Of a stretch of DNA of 64,000 nt, positions 23,397 through 30,934 are shown piece after piece. Source of the stretch: Rhizobium vallis (GTDB lineage Bacteria > Pseudomonadota > Alphaproteobacteria > Rhizobiales > Rhizobiaceae). Numbering within the stretch: position 1 is the stretch's first letter; the number at the start of each line of letters is the position of its first letter. The position numbers were made by a program, and so were the translations under genes. Under the pieces are notes generated by a model. That model saw nothing but the letters and a program-made list of their open reading frames with translations. It did no database searches and was not told where the DNA came from. The stretch spans positions 215,224-279,223 of the forward strand of contig NZ_ML133695.1 of NCBI RefSeq assembly GCF_003985155.1. Direction: 5' to 3'.

Positions 23397-23915
23397 CTAT
23401 CTGCTTGCCGTGGAGGGGCGTTGCAGATCGATGCGGCTCGTCACCACGGATCGGCCCGACGTGAGGTCGCGGTCGACCGTCTGCAGCCGCAGCCGGTCCT
23501 GCCCGACTTTCTCGATCATGAGCGTTGCGTTCCGATCGCCATTGACCACCCGGGCCCAGGTGACGTTGAGGTTGAGCCTGTTGCCCTGCCGGCTTCCCAC
23601 GAGCTTCGAGGGCTGTCCTGACGGTCCGATGTAATTACCGCTATAGCGCTGTCCCGATGCCTTGACGTTTGCCGAGAACGCCCTGGTGAAGACCGCAAGC
23701 CCGCGACATTGGCCGTTCATCGAAACGGCGGAAGCGGTGGCGTCCGATCTCAGGGTACAGGAGACGTTGAAGCTCGCGCCGCCGATCCTGGTCAGCACCA
23801 TCCCGGTCCCGCTCCAGTCGCCTCCCAAAGACTGCAGGAACCCCGCGTCCGACATCTGAGCGTGAGCCGGCAGGCAGGTGAGCGACAGCAAAGTGGTGAT
23901 CAGGACAGCGCGCAT
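23397..23915 (-). CDS. Exported protein of unknown function
   Basis: A 172-residue protein with a clear signal peptide (RAVLITTLLSLTCLPAHA, cleaved about residue 20), so it is probably periplasmic. The mature part looks all-beta and lipocalin-like in rhythm: GGDWSGTGMVLTRIGG near the start, then alternating strands with a Cys pair (SCTLRSD, NGQCRGL) that could form a disulfide. I recall similar rhizobial proteins annotated as hypothetical. ATG 23915 is chosen because the signal peptide starts there; upstream in-frame codons are not signal-like. Confidence 0.68.
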   Translation of the reverse strand: MRAVLITTLLSLTCLPAHAQMSDAGFLQSLGGDWSGTGMVLTRIGGASFNVSCTLRSDATASAVSMNGQCRGLAVFTRAFSANVKASGQRYSGNYIGPSGQPSKLVGSRQGNRLNLNVTWARVVNGDRNATLMIEKVGQDRLRLQTVDRDLTSGRSVVTSRIDLQRPSTASR

Positions 23916-24013
23916 GACGGCACCCCCAGGGTTGCGTGCGGTAGCAACAGGATAGCACATCGCATTGTTCCCGCATTCAGGCGATGCGGCGGCATTTGCA
24001 CCCGCTTCGTCCT

Positions 24014-24553
24014 TCACGTGTACGTGTTCTGCCGCGGGGCGGTGTCCACCCTCCGGAGTTTGAAGAAGAAACGGCGGGTGTCACCCTCGACGCACATCAT
24101 GCCGGCCAGCTCCTGGTCGTTGATCCGGCCGAAGTAATCTATAACCGGCTGGCGGTCGTAGATCATTGCGGCAGTGGCCGCATCCTCGAGGGTCCGCAGC
24201 TTCAGCGATGCGATCGTGCCCCTCGCGCGGCATGCCTTCTGCAGATAGGAAAATCCGCCGCGGGCAAGACCCGTGCGCCCGAACGGCCCCGCCTTGATCG
24301 CCAGCCCAATCGGCACGAAGCCGAGGTCGATCGCCACCAGCCGATCCGGCCGCCACTGAAAGAGCAGCGCGTCGGCGCGCATGTCCGCGTGGAAACGCTT
24401 GCCGAACCAGCCGAGATTCTCCAGCACGCCATCGAGCGGATGGCCCGAGGGGATGCCGGCGCCTTTCCAGAGGCCGAGCATCTCGATCGGCTGGACAGGC
24501 TCCAGCGACCGGAACCAGGTGATCGTCTCGTTCTGCTGATCCATGGTTTTCAT
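24014..24553 (-). CDS. GXWXG/DUF4334-domain protein
   Basis: A 179-residue protein. The N-terminal part carries the GXWXG block (LGLWKGAGIPSGHPLDGVLE, about 26-45) followed by LGWFGKRFHADMRADALLF. The C-terminal part fits DUF4334, with AAMIYDRQPVIDYFGRIND and GMMCVEGDTRRFFFKLRR. The two domains usually occur together in proteins of unknown function. ATG 24553 follows AAGGAG; another ATG three codons in is possible. Transcribed divergently from the next gene, 104 bases away. Confidence 0.84.
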   Translation of the reverse strand: MKTMDQQNETITWFRSLEPVQPIEMLGLWKGAGIPSGHPLDGVLENLGWFGKRFHADMRADALLFQWRPDRLVAIDLGFVPIGLAIKAGPFGRTGLARGGFSYLQKACRARGTIASLKLRTLEDAATAAMIYDRQPVIDYFGRINDQELAGMMCVEGDTRRFFFKLRRVDTAPRQNTYT

Positions 24554-24657
24554 CTATGCTCCTTCGCCGTAGGATCAAGTCTCCCGGCAAGCGGCGGGTT
24601 TCTTCAGTTCGCTGCTGCGGCTGGCAACTGCTTGGAGCAGGTGTTCGTTTCGACCTC

Positions 24658-25524
24658 ATGAGCAAGAATGACGTTCCAACCAGCAAGGACGGTGAAGCGC
24701 CTGTCGAGAGCGTTTCGTTCCCGTTCGACAGGATGACCGTCCAGCGCTTTCGCGAGACCTTCCCCCGCGCGCGCTGGAGCGACACGCTGCGGGCATGGAC
24801 GGTTCCCGGCAAGACGGCGCGCCGCCGCATCGACCGCTGGCTGACCCGCGAAGCCGCGCGGGCCGATGTGTTTGCCGCCGAGAAGGGTCGGGACGCCTAT
24901 GCGTTCGAGCCGATCCTCAGTCCCTATCTCGACGTCATCAAGACGGGCTTGCGCATCCGCACACCCTTCTCGAAAACGGTCGTCGACGAACTTCGCCAAG
25001 TGCCCTTCGCCCGATGGAACGGCGAGCTCAGCGTCTGGGAAGTTCCCTTCGCCTCCTATGACGAACTCCAGCATCGCTGGGACGCGATAGAGGCGGCGGC
25101 GAAGCGCGCCGAACCGGAAGAGCGCCGCAAACGGGCGGAAGCGCGCAAAGGCAGCGAGGACGAGGCGAAGACCCGGCGCCGGTCGGCCGAAAGGAAACGC
25201 CATCGTCTGCCGGTGCCGGCCGACGATCTTCCGCCGCCGGAGCGCCCGGTGGCGACCTCCGCTTACGGGATCGTCGTCGTGACTGATATAACAGGCGAAG
25301 TCGTCGATCCCGATCCTGTTGCCGAGTTTTATGCCGATGCCGGGGGCGAAGACGTCTGGGCGACGTGGCGGCTGCCGACGCTGGACGAGCTTATCCATAC
25401 CTGGCCGGCAAAGACCGCAGCGGGCGAGCATGAACGCAAGCGGGGCTGGTGGCAGCCGACTATCTGGGAACTCAGGGAGGCGAGGCGGACGGCGCGGTCG
25501 CGGGAGCGTAGAAAGGCCCGTTGA
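24658..25524 (+). CDS. Protein with two HARP-like modules and a charged linker
   Basis: A 288-residue protein of unknown function. Two similar modules are visible: about residues 22-55 (MTVQRFRETFPRARW, then LRAWTVP) and about 104-139 (VVDELRQVPFARW, then LSVWEVP). Both follow the pattern helix, ARWxxxLxxWxVP, helix, which resembles the HARP domain of SMARCAL1-type annealing helicases. A Lys/Arg/Glu-rich segment follows (about 145-185), then a C-terminal part with EDVWATWRLPTLDELIHTW and a basic end. No helicase domain is attached. The HARP likeness is my inference and needs profile comparison. Confidence 0.6.
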   Translation: MSKNDVPTSKDGEAPVESVSFPFDRMTVQRFRETFPRARWSDTLRAWTVPGKTARRRIDRWLTREAARADVFAAEKGRDAYAFEPILSPYLDVIKTGLRIRTPFSKTVVDELRQVPFARWNGELSVWEVPFASYDELQHRWDAIEAAAKRAEPEERRKRAEARKGSEDEAKTRRRSAERKRHRLPVPADDLPPPERPVATSAYGIVVVTDITGEVVDPDPVAEFYADAGGEDVWATWRLPTLDELIHTWPAKTAAGEHERKRGWWQPTIWELREARRTARSRERRKAR

Positions 25525-25567
25525 AACCAGAGCTGCCGGCCGGCGTCGGCTCAGCGGGACTTCGTGG

Positions 25568-26065
25568 TCATTGCCGCGGCTTCACCGACAATAGCGTTTC
25601 CAGGGACACCGGGCGAAGGCCCTGTGCATCGACGCCGACATCGTATTGCCGGGGCAGGGGCTTCAGGCGGCCATGGGAATGCCCATGCAGGTTGAGCGAC
25701 TTTCTGCCGATCTTGTTCCAGGTGCGGAAAGGATAGTGGCAGAGGATCAGCAGATGGTCGTCCAGCGTCATCTCGCAATAGTGCTGGACGCTCGCCCATC
25801 CCGTCGCCTGCGTCGTCGTCTCCGGATCGTTGTTTCCGATGATGAGATGCTTTCGCCCATTCAGCATGGAGAGCAGCTGGTCACAGTCGCCGCCGCGAAA
25901 ATGCATGAAGTCGCCGAGATGCCAGATGTCATCCTCCTGCCCGACGATCTCGTTCCAGTTCCGTATCAGGGCGACGTCGTGCGCGGCCATGTCGGGAAAC
26001 GGACGCCGGTCGATCTGAAGGACGCGTCTGTCGGCAAAATGCGTGTCGCTGGTGAAGTAGATCAT
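25568..26065 (-). CDS. Metallophosphoesterase (calcineurin-like)
   Basis: A 165-residue phosphoesterase with the five metal-binding blocks of the family: FTSDTHFAD (Asp7, His9), HLGDF, IIGNNDPE, LILCHYPF and NLHGHSHG. The size fits the small single-domain group that includes phage-type and YfcE-like enzymes. The start at 26065 is chosen because the first metal motif lies immediately after it; the frame continues upstream without family similarity. Monocistronic; divergent from the Nudix gene. Confidence 0.85.
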   Translation of the reverse strand: MIYFTSDTHFADRRVLQIDRRPFPDMAAHDVALIRNWNEIVGQEDDIWHLGDFMHFRGGDCDQLLSMLNGRKHLIIGNNDPETTTQATGWASVQHYCEMTLDDHLLILCHYPFRTWNKIGRKSLNLHGHSHGRLKPLPRQYDVGVDAQGLRPVSLETLLSVKPRQ

Positions 26066-26181
26066 CCGACAGAGATGGGGCGCTCGGCGCAGTTGAACAG
26101 CCATTCGCACGCAGGTCGAAACGAAATCCCATGGACATGGTATTCTCCTTACATCGGCAAGCAGCCGCCAAGGAGGAGACC

Positions 26182-26217
26182 ATGACCGTTCCGGGAACAG
26201 CCGATGCCGGTCCGTAG
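26182..26217 (+). CDS. Possible 11-codon leader ORF overlapping the Nudix start
   Basis: ATG 26182 stands behind the best ribosome binding site of this area (AAGGAGGAGACC) and reads MTVPGTADAGP before TAG 26215-26217. The Nudix gene starts inside it in another frame at 26204, with no good site of its own. Translational coupling, or a mis-read start region, could explain this. Confidence 0.35.
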   Translation: MTVPGTADAGP

Positions 26218-26677
26218 CGCCGGGCTTCTCATCCATCGCCGTTTCGAGACGGAGCTGGAAGTCCTGCTCGTCCATCCCGGCGGCCCGTTCTGGGCGAAGA
26301 AGGACGAGGGTGCATGGTCGATCCCGAAAGGACTGGTGGAAGCTGGCGAAGACGAGCTGTCGGCAGCGATCCGCGAGACGCGGGAAGAACTCGGCATCGA
26401 GATATCAGGAGACTTCGCCCCGCTCGGCGAATATCGCCAACCCAGCGGAAAAGTGGTGGTCGTCTGGTCCGTAGAGGCGGACGCGGCGATTGAGGTCGGC
26501 AACATCAGGAGTTCGGAATTCCAGATGGAATGGCCTCCGAAATCGGGCCGCATACAGGCTTTTCCCGAGGTCGACCGGGCGGGATGGTTTCCGATCGCCG
26601 TGGCCGAGATCAAGATCCTCAAAGGCCAGTTTGCAATGCTTGCCGACCTCGTAAAACAGCTTGGTCAAACGAAATGA
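26204..26677 (+). CDS. Nudix hydrolase
   Basis: A 157-residue hydrolase with a complete Nudix box: GLVEAGEDELSAAIRETREE followed by LGI, matching Gx5Ex7REUxEExGU. It follows a SIPKG block. The family splits nucleoside-diphosphate-linked compounds; the exact substrate is unknown. The PVRSAGLLIHRR opening is typical of this sub-group, supporting the start at 26204 even though the visible ribosome site belongs to the short overlapping leader frame. Confidence 0.85.
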   Translation: MPVRSAGLLIHRRFETELEVLLVHPGGPFWAKKDEGAWSIPKGLVEAGEDELSAAIRETREELGIEISGDFAPLGEYRQPSGKVVVVWSVEADAAIEVGNIRSSEFQMEWPPKSGRIQAFPEVDRAGWFPIAVAEIKILKGQFAMLADLVKQLGQTK

Positions 26678-26692
26678 GCGGGCAAAGCCCGC
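26678..26692 (+). terminator. Hairpin after the Nudix gene
   Basis: GCGGGC, loop AAA, GCCCGC: a perfect 6-bp stem right after the stop codon, followed 10 bases on by TTTT. A modest factor-independent terminator candidate. Confidence 0.45.
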
Positions 26693-26713
26693 CGAAGCGG
26701 CCTTTTCCGGCAG

Positions 26714-26724
26714 AGCTAGAGCGG
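26714..26724. repeat. AGCTAGAGCGG repeat, copy 1
   Basis: This 11-base word recurs in the same orientation at 27241-27251, so the two copies flank the deaminase gene. It resembles the CTAGAGCGG borders of dispersed rhizobial intergenic elements (from memory). Confidence 0.35.
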
Positions 26725-26754
26725 TTCAGCTTTTCATGGAAGCGTAGACCCGCT

Positions 26755-27228
26755 TCAAGCCTTGCCCAGATGCTTCGGCCAGAACTCCTGATGTATTTCG
26801 GCCGCTTCGTCTTCGAGGTTCGTCGGACCGACCACGGTGACCACGCGCGCGCCGGTCTGCAATACCGCCCGGCTCGGCACGTTCAACCCGATCCCGGCAA
26901 TCTCGCCAAGTCGCGTTTCGGAGCAGGCAAACACCATACGTCCGATGCCCGACCAGTAGATCGCCCCGGAGCACATCGCGCACGGCTCCGTGCTGGTGTA
27001 GAGCGTGCAGTCGGCAAGATATGCAGTGTCGTAGTGCTGCGCCGCCAGTTTAACCAGGTTCATCTCGGCGTGGTTCGTCATATCTCGGCCGGTGAAGACG
27101 CTGTTTTCGGCACGCAGGATGACTTCGCCGTCCTTCACCAGCACGGAGCCAAACGGTTCGTCGCCGCCTTCCATCGCGGATTTCGAGAGCGCTATCGCCT
27201 CGCGTAAAAACGGCTCGTGGTTTTCCAT
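26755..27228 (-). CDS. CMP/dCMP-type nucleoside deaminase (guanine deaminase-like)
   Basis: A 157-residue zinc deaminase. The zinc site is seen in TNHAEMNLVK (His and catalytic Glu) and TEPCAMCSGAIYWSGI (PCxxC). The sequence after it (ACSETRLGEIAG) and the C-terminal QEFWPKHLGKA resemble GuaD/TadA-like small nucleobase deaminases rather than the tRNA-specific enzyme. Start: ATG 27228 after GGGGGGAC. It is the last gene of a minus-strand unit (VOC, SnoaL-like, deaminase) behind a TetR operator. Confidence 0.83.
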   Translation of the reverse strand: MENHEPFLREAIALSKSAMEGGDEPFGSVLVKDGEVILRAENSVFTGRDMTNHAEMNLVKLAAQHYDTAYLADCTLYTSTEPCAMCSGAIYWSGIGRMVFACSETRLGEIAGIGLNVPSRAVLQTGARVVTVVGPTNLEDEAAEIHQEFWPKHLGKA

Positions 27229-27240
27229 CGGAGTCCCCCC

Positions 27241-27251
27241 AGCTAGAGCGG
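27241..27251. repeat. AGCTAGAGCGG repeat, copy 2
   Basis: Second copy of the 11-base word at 26714-26724, overlapping the stop codon region of the SnoaL-like gene. Confidence 0.35.
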
Positions 27252-27662
27252 GATGATTTTGTCTGGAATCGAAGGGATTTCCAAGGGGCTGCAAACAGGC
27301 GTGAGGTGGGTCAGCACGCACCGCCACCTGTTGTTCTCCCGGTGATAGACGTCAGTGATCCATTCGTCGGCTGATATCGGTTCGCCACGGAACATGCCCG
27401 TGTTCTGCCCGCGACCGGTAACCGTGGCGACATTGCCGAGCAGATGGACGTGATGCGTCGTCTTGGTCATCGTGTTGTGGCTCAGGACACCGGATCCGAT
27501 CGCCGAGAGAATAGCCTGTGCAGGGATTGGGCCACGCTCAGGCGTCACCAGCACCCAATCCTCAGTGATGCAGGCGGCGATCTGGGCGGGATCGTTGGAA
27601 ACCATCGCCGCGTTGAAGGCGCGCTCAGCCTCCTCGAGCGCTTCAAGGGCTGGCGCACTCAT
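27243..27662 (-). CDS. SnoaL/NTF2-like small protein
   Basis: A 139-residue protein with the cone-shaped NTF2 fold signature: ALEEAERAFNAAMVSNDPAQIAACITEDWVLV at the start, then VHLLGNVATVTGRGQ and TDVYHRENNRWRCVLTHLTPV at the end, as in DUF4440/SnoaL-like proteins. The family includes ketosteroid isomerase-like enzymes and ligand-binding proteins; no specific role can be assigned. Its ATG overlaps the upstream VOC stop by 4 bases, so they are coupled. Confidence 0.8.
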   Translation of the reverse strand: MSAPALEALEEAERAFNAAMVSNDPAQIAACITEDWVLVTPERGPIPAQAILSAIGSGVLSHNTMTKTTHHVHLLGNVATVTGRGQNTGMFRGEPISADEWITDVYHRENNRWRCVLTHLTPVCSPLEIPSIPDKIIPL

Positions 27663-28108
27663 GCCGACATGTCCTCGTTCCAGCGGCGCTGCATCTCCTC
27701 AGGCGTGACCTGCTCGATGGTTTGCGACAACATCCAGCGATGACCGAACGGATCAAGCACCTGCGCCACCCGCTCGCCAAAACTCTGGTCGGTCGCTGGA
27801 CGCAACATCGTCGCCCCGGCCGACAGCGCCTGCGCCAGTGCTGCGTCGGTCGACACCGTGTCCATGTGGAAGGTTACCGGCGAGCCTCCGACAACATCGG
27901 GAGACAGGGCTCCGAAGTCAGGATATTCGTCTGCCAGCATCATCAGCGTCTCTCCGAAACGCAGCTCGGCATGGCCGATCCGCCCGTCCGAAGGATCGGT
28001 CATGCGGAAGACTTCCGTGGCGCCGAAAGCCTCTTTGTAGAAGTCGATGGCCCGTGCCGCATCCTTGACGATGAAGTAGGCGCTCACTTTTCGGGTAAAA
28101 CTCGGCAT
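27659..28108 (-). CDS. VOC-family PhnB-like protein
   Basis: A 149-residue glyoxalase-fold protein: VSAYFIVKDAARAIDFYKEAFGATEVFRM at the start, IGHAELRFGETLMMLADEYP in the first metal strand, and ERVAQVLDPFGHRWMLSQTIEQV near the end. It belongs to the PhnB-type group, whose catalytic role is unclear. Start: ATG 28108 behind GGAGGATC, one of the strongest sites in this unit. First gene of the minus-strand operon facing away from tetR. Confidence 0.83.
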   Translation of the reverse strand: MPSFTRKVSAYFIVKDAARAIDFYKEAFGATEVFRMTDPSDGRIGHAELRFGETLMMLADEYPDFGALSPDVVGGSPVTFHMDTVSTDAALAQALSAGATMLRPATDQSFGERVAQVLDPFGHRWMLSQTIEQVTPEEMQRRWNEDMSA

Positions 28109-28142
28109 GGATGATCCTCCTTGACTGGGTCTTATATTAACG

Positions 28143-28155
28143 TTACGTATCGTAA
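28143..28155. promoter_or_regulatory. Candidate TetR operator
   Basis: TTACG (28143-28147), TAT, CGTAA (28151-28155): a perfect 5-bp-arm palindrome 4 bases before the tetR start and 34 bases from the divergent VOC start. It is the only dyad in the intergenic region and is well placed to repress both genes. Confidence 0.55.
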
Positions 28156-28159
28156 AGAT

Positions 28160-28762
28160 ATGAGTCAAGAGAGTAACGCAACACCGAAGAAACGAGGGCG
28201 GCCGCCAAGCGCTGCCGCGCAGAAGCGCGCCTTGGAGGCCGCCCATGAAATCCTGATGACCGAAGGTTTTGGCCGCATGACGATCGAAGCCGTGGCGGCA
28301 CGGTCCGGGGTCGGCAAGCCGACGATCTACCGCTCCTGGGCCAACGCGCAGGAACTGGCGATGGCCGCTCTTCTGGTCAACCGGCTACCGGAAGCCGAAG
28401 TTGGAGGGGGCACGGCGCAGGCGGCTCTCGTCGCGCAGATGAGAGGACTGGTGACTGCCTTTGCGAGCACGCGTGGGCGGCAGATCACGATGGCACTCGC
28501 GGCCGCCGACCCGGAAAGCGAATTCACCAAGGCCTTCCGCAATCGGGTGATCCTGTCGAGCCGCAACGCGGGTCGTGTCATCCTGGAGGAGGCTCTGGCT
28601 CGGGGAGAGATCGTTCCGCCCGTTGATATGGACGCGCTGCTCGACATGATCTACGGACCGGTCTTCTTCCGGCTGCTGGTCGGCCATCGCCCGGTCTCGC
28701 CGGAGTTTGGCGATGCAATCGTCAGAACCGCGTTGCGGGCCGTTGCACCGTCGGGCGCGTGA
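28160..28762 (+). CDS. TetR-family transcriptional regulator
   Basis: A 200-residue repressor. After a polar lead (KKRGRPPSAAAQKR) comes the TetR helix-turn-helix, about residues 20-65: ALEAAHEILMTEGFGRMTIEAVAARSGVG, then KPTIYRSWANAQEL. The C-terminal ligand domain includes a TetR_C-like stretch MDALLDMIYGPVFFRLLVGH. ATG 28160 sits within 5 bases of the palindromic operator, so self-repression is likely. It probably also controls the divergent VOC-SnoaL-deaminase unit. Confidence 0.88.
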   Translation: MSQESNATPKKRGRPPSAAAQKRALEAAHEILMTEGFGRMTIEAVAARSGVGKPTIYRSWANAQELAMAALLVNRLPEAEVGGGTAQAALVAQMRGLVTAFASTRGRQITMALAAADPESEFTKAFRNRVILSSRNAGRVILEEALARGEIVPPVDMDALLDMIYGPVFFRLLVGHRPVSPEFGDAIVRTALRAVAPSGA

Positions 28763-28855
28763 GACCCTCACGTCGCTACTGATGAAGCCGACATCCCGCC
28801 TGCCTGCCTGCTCATCGCGGCGCATGAAGGTGAGAACGGCGTTCTCGGCATCGAC

Positions 28856-29845
28856 CTAGATCCCGGTGATCTCCGGTTGGAAGGCGATCACTTTTTCGGA
28901 AGGCGGGCTGCCGCGGCGTACAGACAGCAGCAGGGTCGCGGCGGCTTCGCCCATGCGGCGGCGTGGCGAGATCGAAGTCGCGATCTTGATCGGCAGCGCG
29001 CGGGCGATGTCGAGCCCGTTGAAGCCGGCGATGAGGATTTCTCCGGGAGAGGAAACCCCGAGTTCCAGGCAGGCGAAGGCGCCGCCGGTCGCCATGTCGT
29101 CGCTGGAATAGTAGATGCAGTCGAGATCGCGGGTCGTCGCCAGCATTGACATGGTCAGCTGCTTGCCATGCGCGATAGAGGAATAGGCGCCGTCGATCCG
29201 CTCGTGCAGGAAAGAAAGACCGTTCTCGCGCAGCACCTTCTCGAAGCCAGCCTTGCGCTTGCCGGCGCGCAAGTCTCTCTCCAGCCCGCAGCCGATATAG
29301 CCGAACCGCCGCCGGCCGGCCGCAAGCAGCGCCGCCGCCATCTCCTCTCCGGCCTTGCCATGCGAAAGCCCGACGTTGAAATCGACGGGCGTGCCGTCGA
29401 GGTCTATCAGCTGGATGACGGGGATATCGGCATGCTGGAGCATCCTGACCGTCTCGGGCGGCTGGTCGAGCCCCGTCACGATGATGGCGGCTGGCCGCCA
29501 GGAGAGCATGTCGCGGATGATCTCGCGCTCCTTGGCCATGTCGTAATCGGAGATGCCGAAAACCGCCTGCATGCCGGAGCCCCGCAGACCGGCGGAAATG
29601 CCCGCCAGCATCTCGGGAAAGACGATGTTCAACATGCTGGGAACGACGACGGCGACAAGGTTGGTGCGCTGCGAGGACAGCGAGAGCGCCAGCTGGTTGC
29701 CGACATAGCTCAGCCGCTCGGCCTCCTGCAGCACTTTTTCCCGCGTTTCCTTGGAGACGTCGGCGGCACCCCGAAGCGCGCGAGATGCCGTCATCTTGCT
29801 GACGCCGGCGGCAGCGGCAACCTCTTCCAGTGTGGATTTGCGCAT
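28856..29845 (-). CDS. LacI-family repressor of the acid-sugar operon
   Basis: A 329-residue repressor. The LacI helix-turn-helix and hinge occupy about residues 1-55: STLEEVAAAAGVSKMTASRAL and ETREKVLQEAERLSYVGN. A periplasmic-binding-type core follows (NLVAVVVPSMLNIVFPEML, IPVIQLIDLDGTPVDFN, LDCIYYSSDDMATGGAF). The start at 29845 is used because LacI proteins begin just before this HTH; an upstream in-frame ATG exists. Divergent from the threonate/erythronate operon with a 24-bp palindrome between, so it should repress that operon until an acid-sugar inducer binds. Confidence 0.9.
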   Translation of the reverse strand: MRKSTLEEVAAAAGVSKMTASRALRGAADVSKETREKVLQEAERLSYVGNQLALSLSSQRTNLVAVVVPSMLNIVFPEMLAGISAGLRGSGMQAVFGISDYDMAKEREIIRDMLSWRPAAIIVTGLDQPPETVRMLQHADIPVIQLIDLDGTPVDFNVGLSHGKAGEEMAAALLAAGRRRFGYIGCGLERDLRAGKRKAGFEKVLRENGLSFLHERIDGAYSSIAHGKQLTMSMLATTRDLDCIYYSSDDMATGGAFACLELGVSSPGEILIAGFNGLDIARALPIKIATSISPRRRMGEAAATLLLSVRRGSPPSEKVIAFQPEITGI

Positions 29846-29932
29846 CGCGGTGGTTCCTATCTGCCAACTGCCGCGTAAGCCGGCAACGACAGATTCATAG
29901 GCCATTTTGTAAAAAAGGAAAGCAACCAACGC

Positions 29933-29962
29933 TTGACACAGCCGCTTGAAATGAGCTTTGTT
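29933..29962 (+). promoter_or_regulatory. Likely sigma-70 promoter of the acid-sugar operon
   Basis: A perfect TTGACA (29933-29938) is followed after 18 bases by TTTGTT (29957-29962), a poor -10. The -10 region overlaps the start of the 24-bp palindrome, so a repressor bound there would block polymerase. Confidence 0.45.
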
Positions 29963-29983
29963 ATCGATACCGGTATCGGTAAC
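29960..29983. promoter_or_regulatory. LacI-type operator
   Basis: Two 12-base half-sites, GTTATCGATACC and GGTATCGGTAAC, meet in a central CG. Eleven of the twelve base pairs of the palindrome match. It lies between the divergent lacI-type gene and the dehydrogenase start (36 bases before GTG 30020), which is a standard position for a LacI operator. Confidence 0.75.
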
Positions 29984-30019
29984 AGCCCCCGAAAACTTGT
30001 GTGGCACAGGAGAATAGCC

Positions 30020-30928
30020 GTGCGAGGCATCAGCAAATCAGCAGTCATCGGGCTCGGCTCCATGGGCTGGGGCGCGGCTTTCTCGCTTCTGAGGGCAGGT
30101 TTTGCCGTCAACGGCTGCGACGTCCGCCCCGAAGTGCTGCAGCGCTTTGCCGAAGCGGGCGGCACGGCTTGCGACACGCCGGCGGCGGCGGCCGATGGTG
30201 CGGAGGCCGTCTTCGTTTACGTCGTCAACAACACCCAGGTCGAGCATGTGCTGTTCGGCCCGCAGGGCGCGCTGGAAACGGCCGCGGCCGGCACCGTCTT
30301 CCTGCTCTGCACCACGATGGCGCCGAGCGCCACGATCGCCATTTCCGAGCGCCTTGAGGCAGCCGGCATGCTGGTCGTCGATGCGCCTGTTTCAGGCGGC
30401 CACGTCAAGGCGCTTTCCGGCGAGATCACCATCATGGCCTCGGGTTCGAACGCGGCTTTCGAGCGCGCGGGTGCCGCCCTTGACGCCATCTCGGCCAAGA
30501 TCTTCCGGCTCGGCGACCAACCCGGCCCCGGCTCCCAGGTCAAGATGATCAACCAGCTTCTGGCCGGCGTCCATATCGCCGCCACCGCGGAAGCGATGAC
30601 GCTCGCCGCCAAGGCGGGCATTGACCTCCAGACGCTCTATGATGTGTTGCGCGTTTCGGCGGGCTCCTCCTGGATGTTCGAAAACCGCGGCGAACACATC
30701 GTCGCGGGCGACTACACGCCCCGTTCGGCGGTCGATATTTTCGTCAAGGATCTCGGCATCGTGCGGTCGGAGGCCGAGCGCACCGGCGGCGTCACGCCGC
30801 TAGCCGCCACAGCCCTTGATCTCTTCGTCGAGGCCTCAGAGGCCGGTCTCGGGCGCGAGGACGACGCGGCGGTGGCAAAGATCCTGGCGCGCAAATGCGG
30901 CGCTACCCTGCCCGGCATGGAAGGCTAG
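30020..30928 (+). CDS. ltnD: L-threonate dehydrogenase-like enzyme (beta-hydroxyacid dehydrogenase family)
   Basis: A 302-residue NAD(P)-dependent enzyme. The Rossmann motif is VIGLGSMGWGAAFSLL; the substrate loop is VVDAPVSGGHVKALSGEITIMASG; the catalytic lysine lies in GPGSQVKMINQLLAG. This family oxidises 3-hydroxyisobutyrate, tartronate and L-threonate. Next to OtnK, OtnC and OtnI, L-threonate (to a 2-oxo-tetronate) is the likely substrate. Start: GTG 30020 behind AGGAGAA; no ATG lies in a suitable place. The kinase gene follows after 6 bases. Confidence 0.85.
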   Translation: MRGISKSAVIGLGSMGWGAAFSLLRAGFAVNGCDVRPEVLQRFAEAGGTACDTPAAAADGAEAVFVYVVNNTQVEHVLFGPQGALETAAAGTVFLLCTTMAPSATIAISERLEAAGMLVVDAPVSGGHVKALSGEITIMASGSNAAFERAGAALDAISAKIFRLGDQPGPGSQVKMINQLLAGVHIAATAEAMTLAAKAGIDLQTLYDVLRVSAGSSWMFENRGEHIVAGDYTPRSAVDIFVKDLGIVRSEAERTGGVTPLAATALDLFVEASEAGLGREDDAAVAKILARKCGATLPGMEG

Positions 30929-30934
30929 CTTCCC

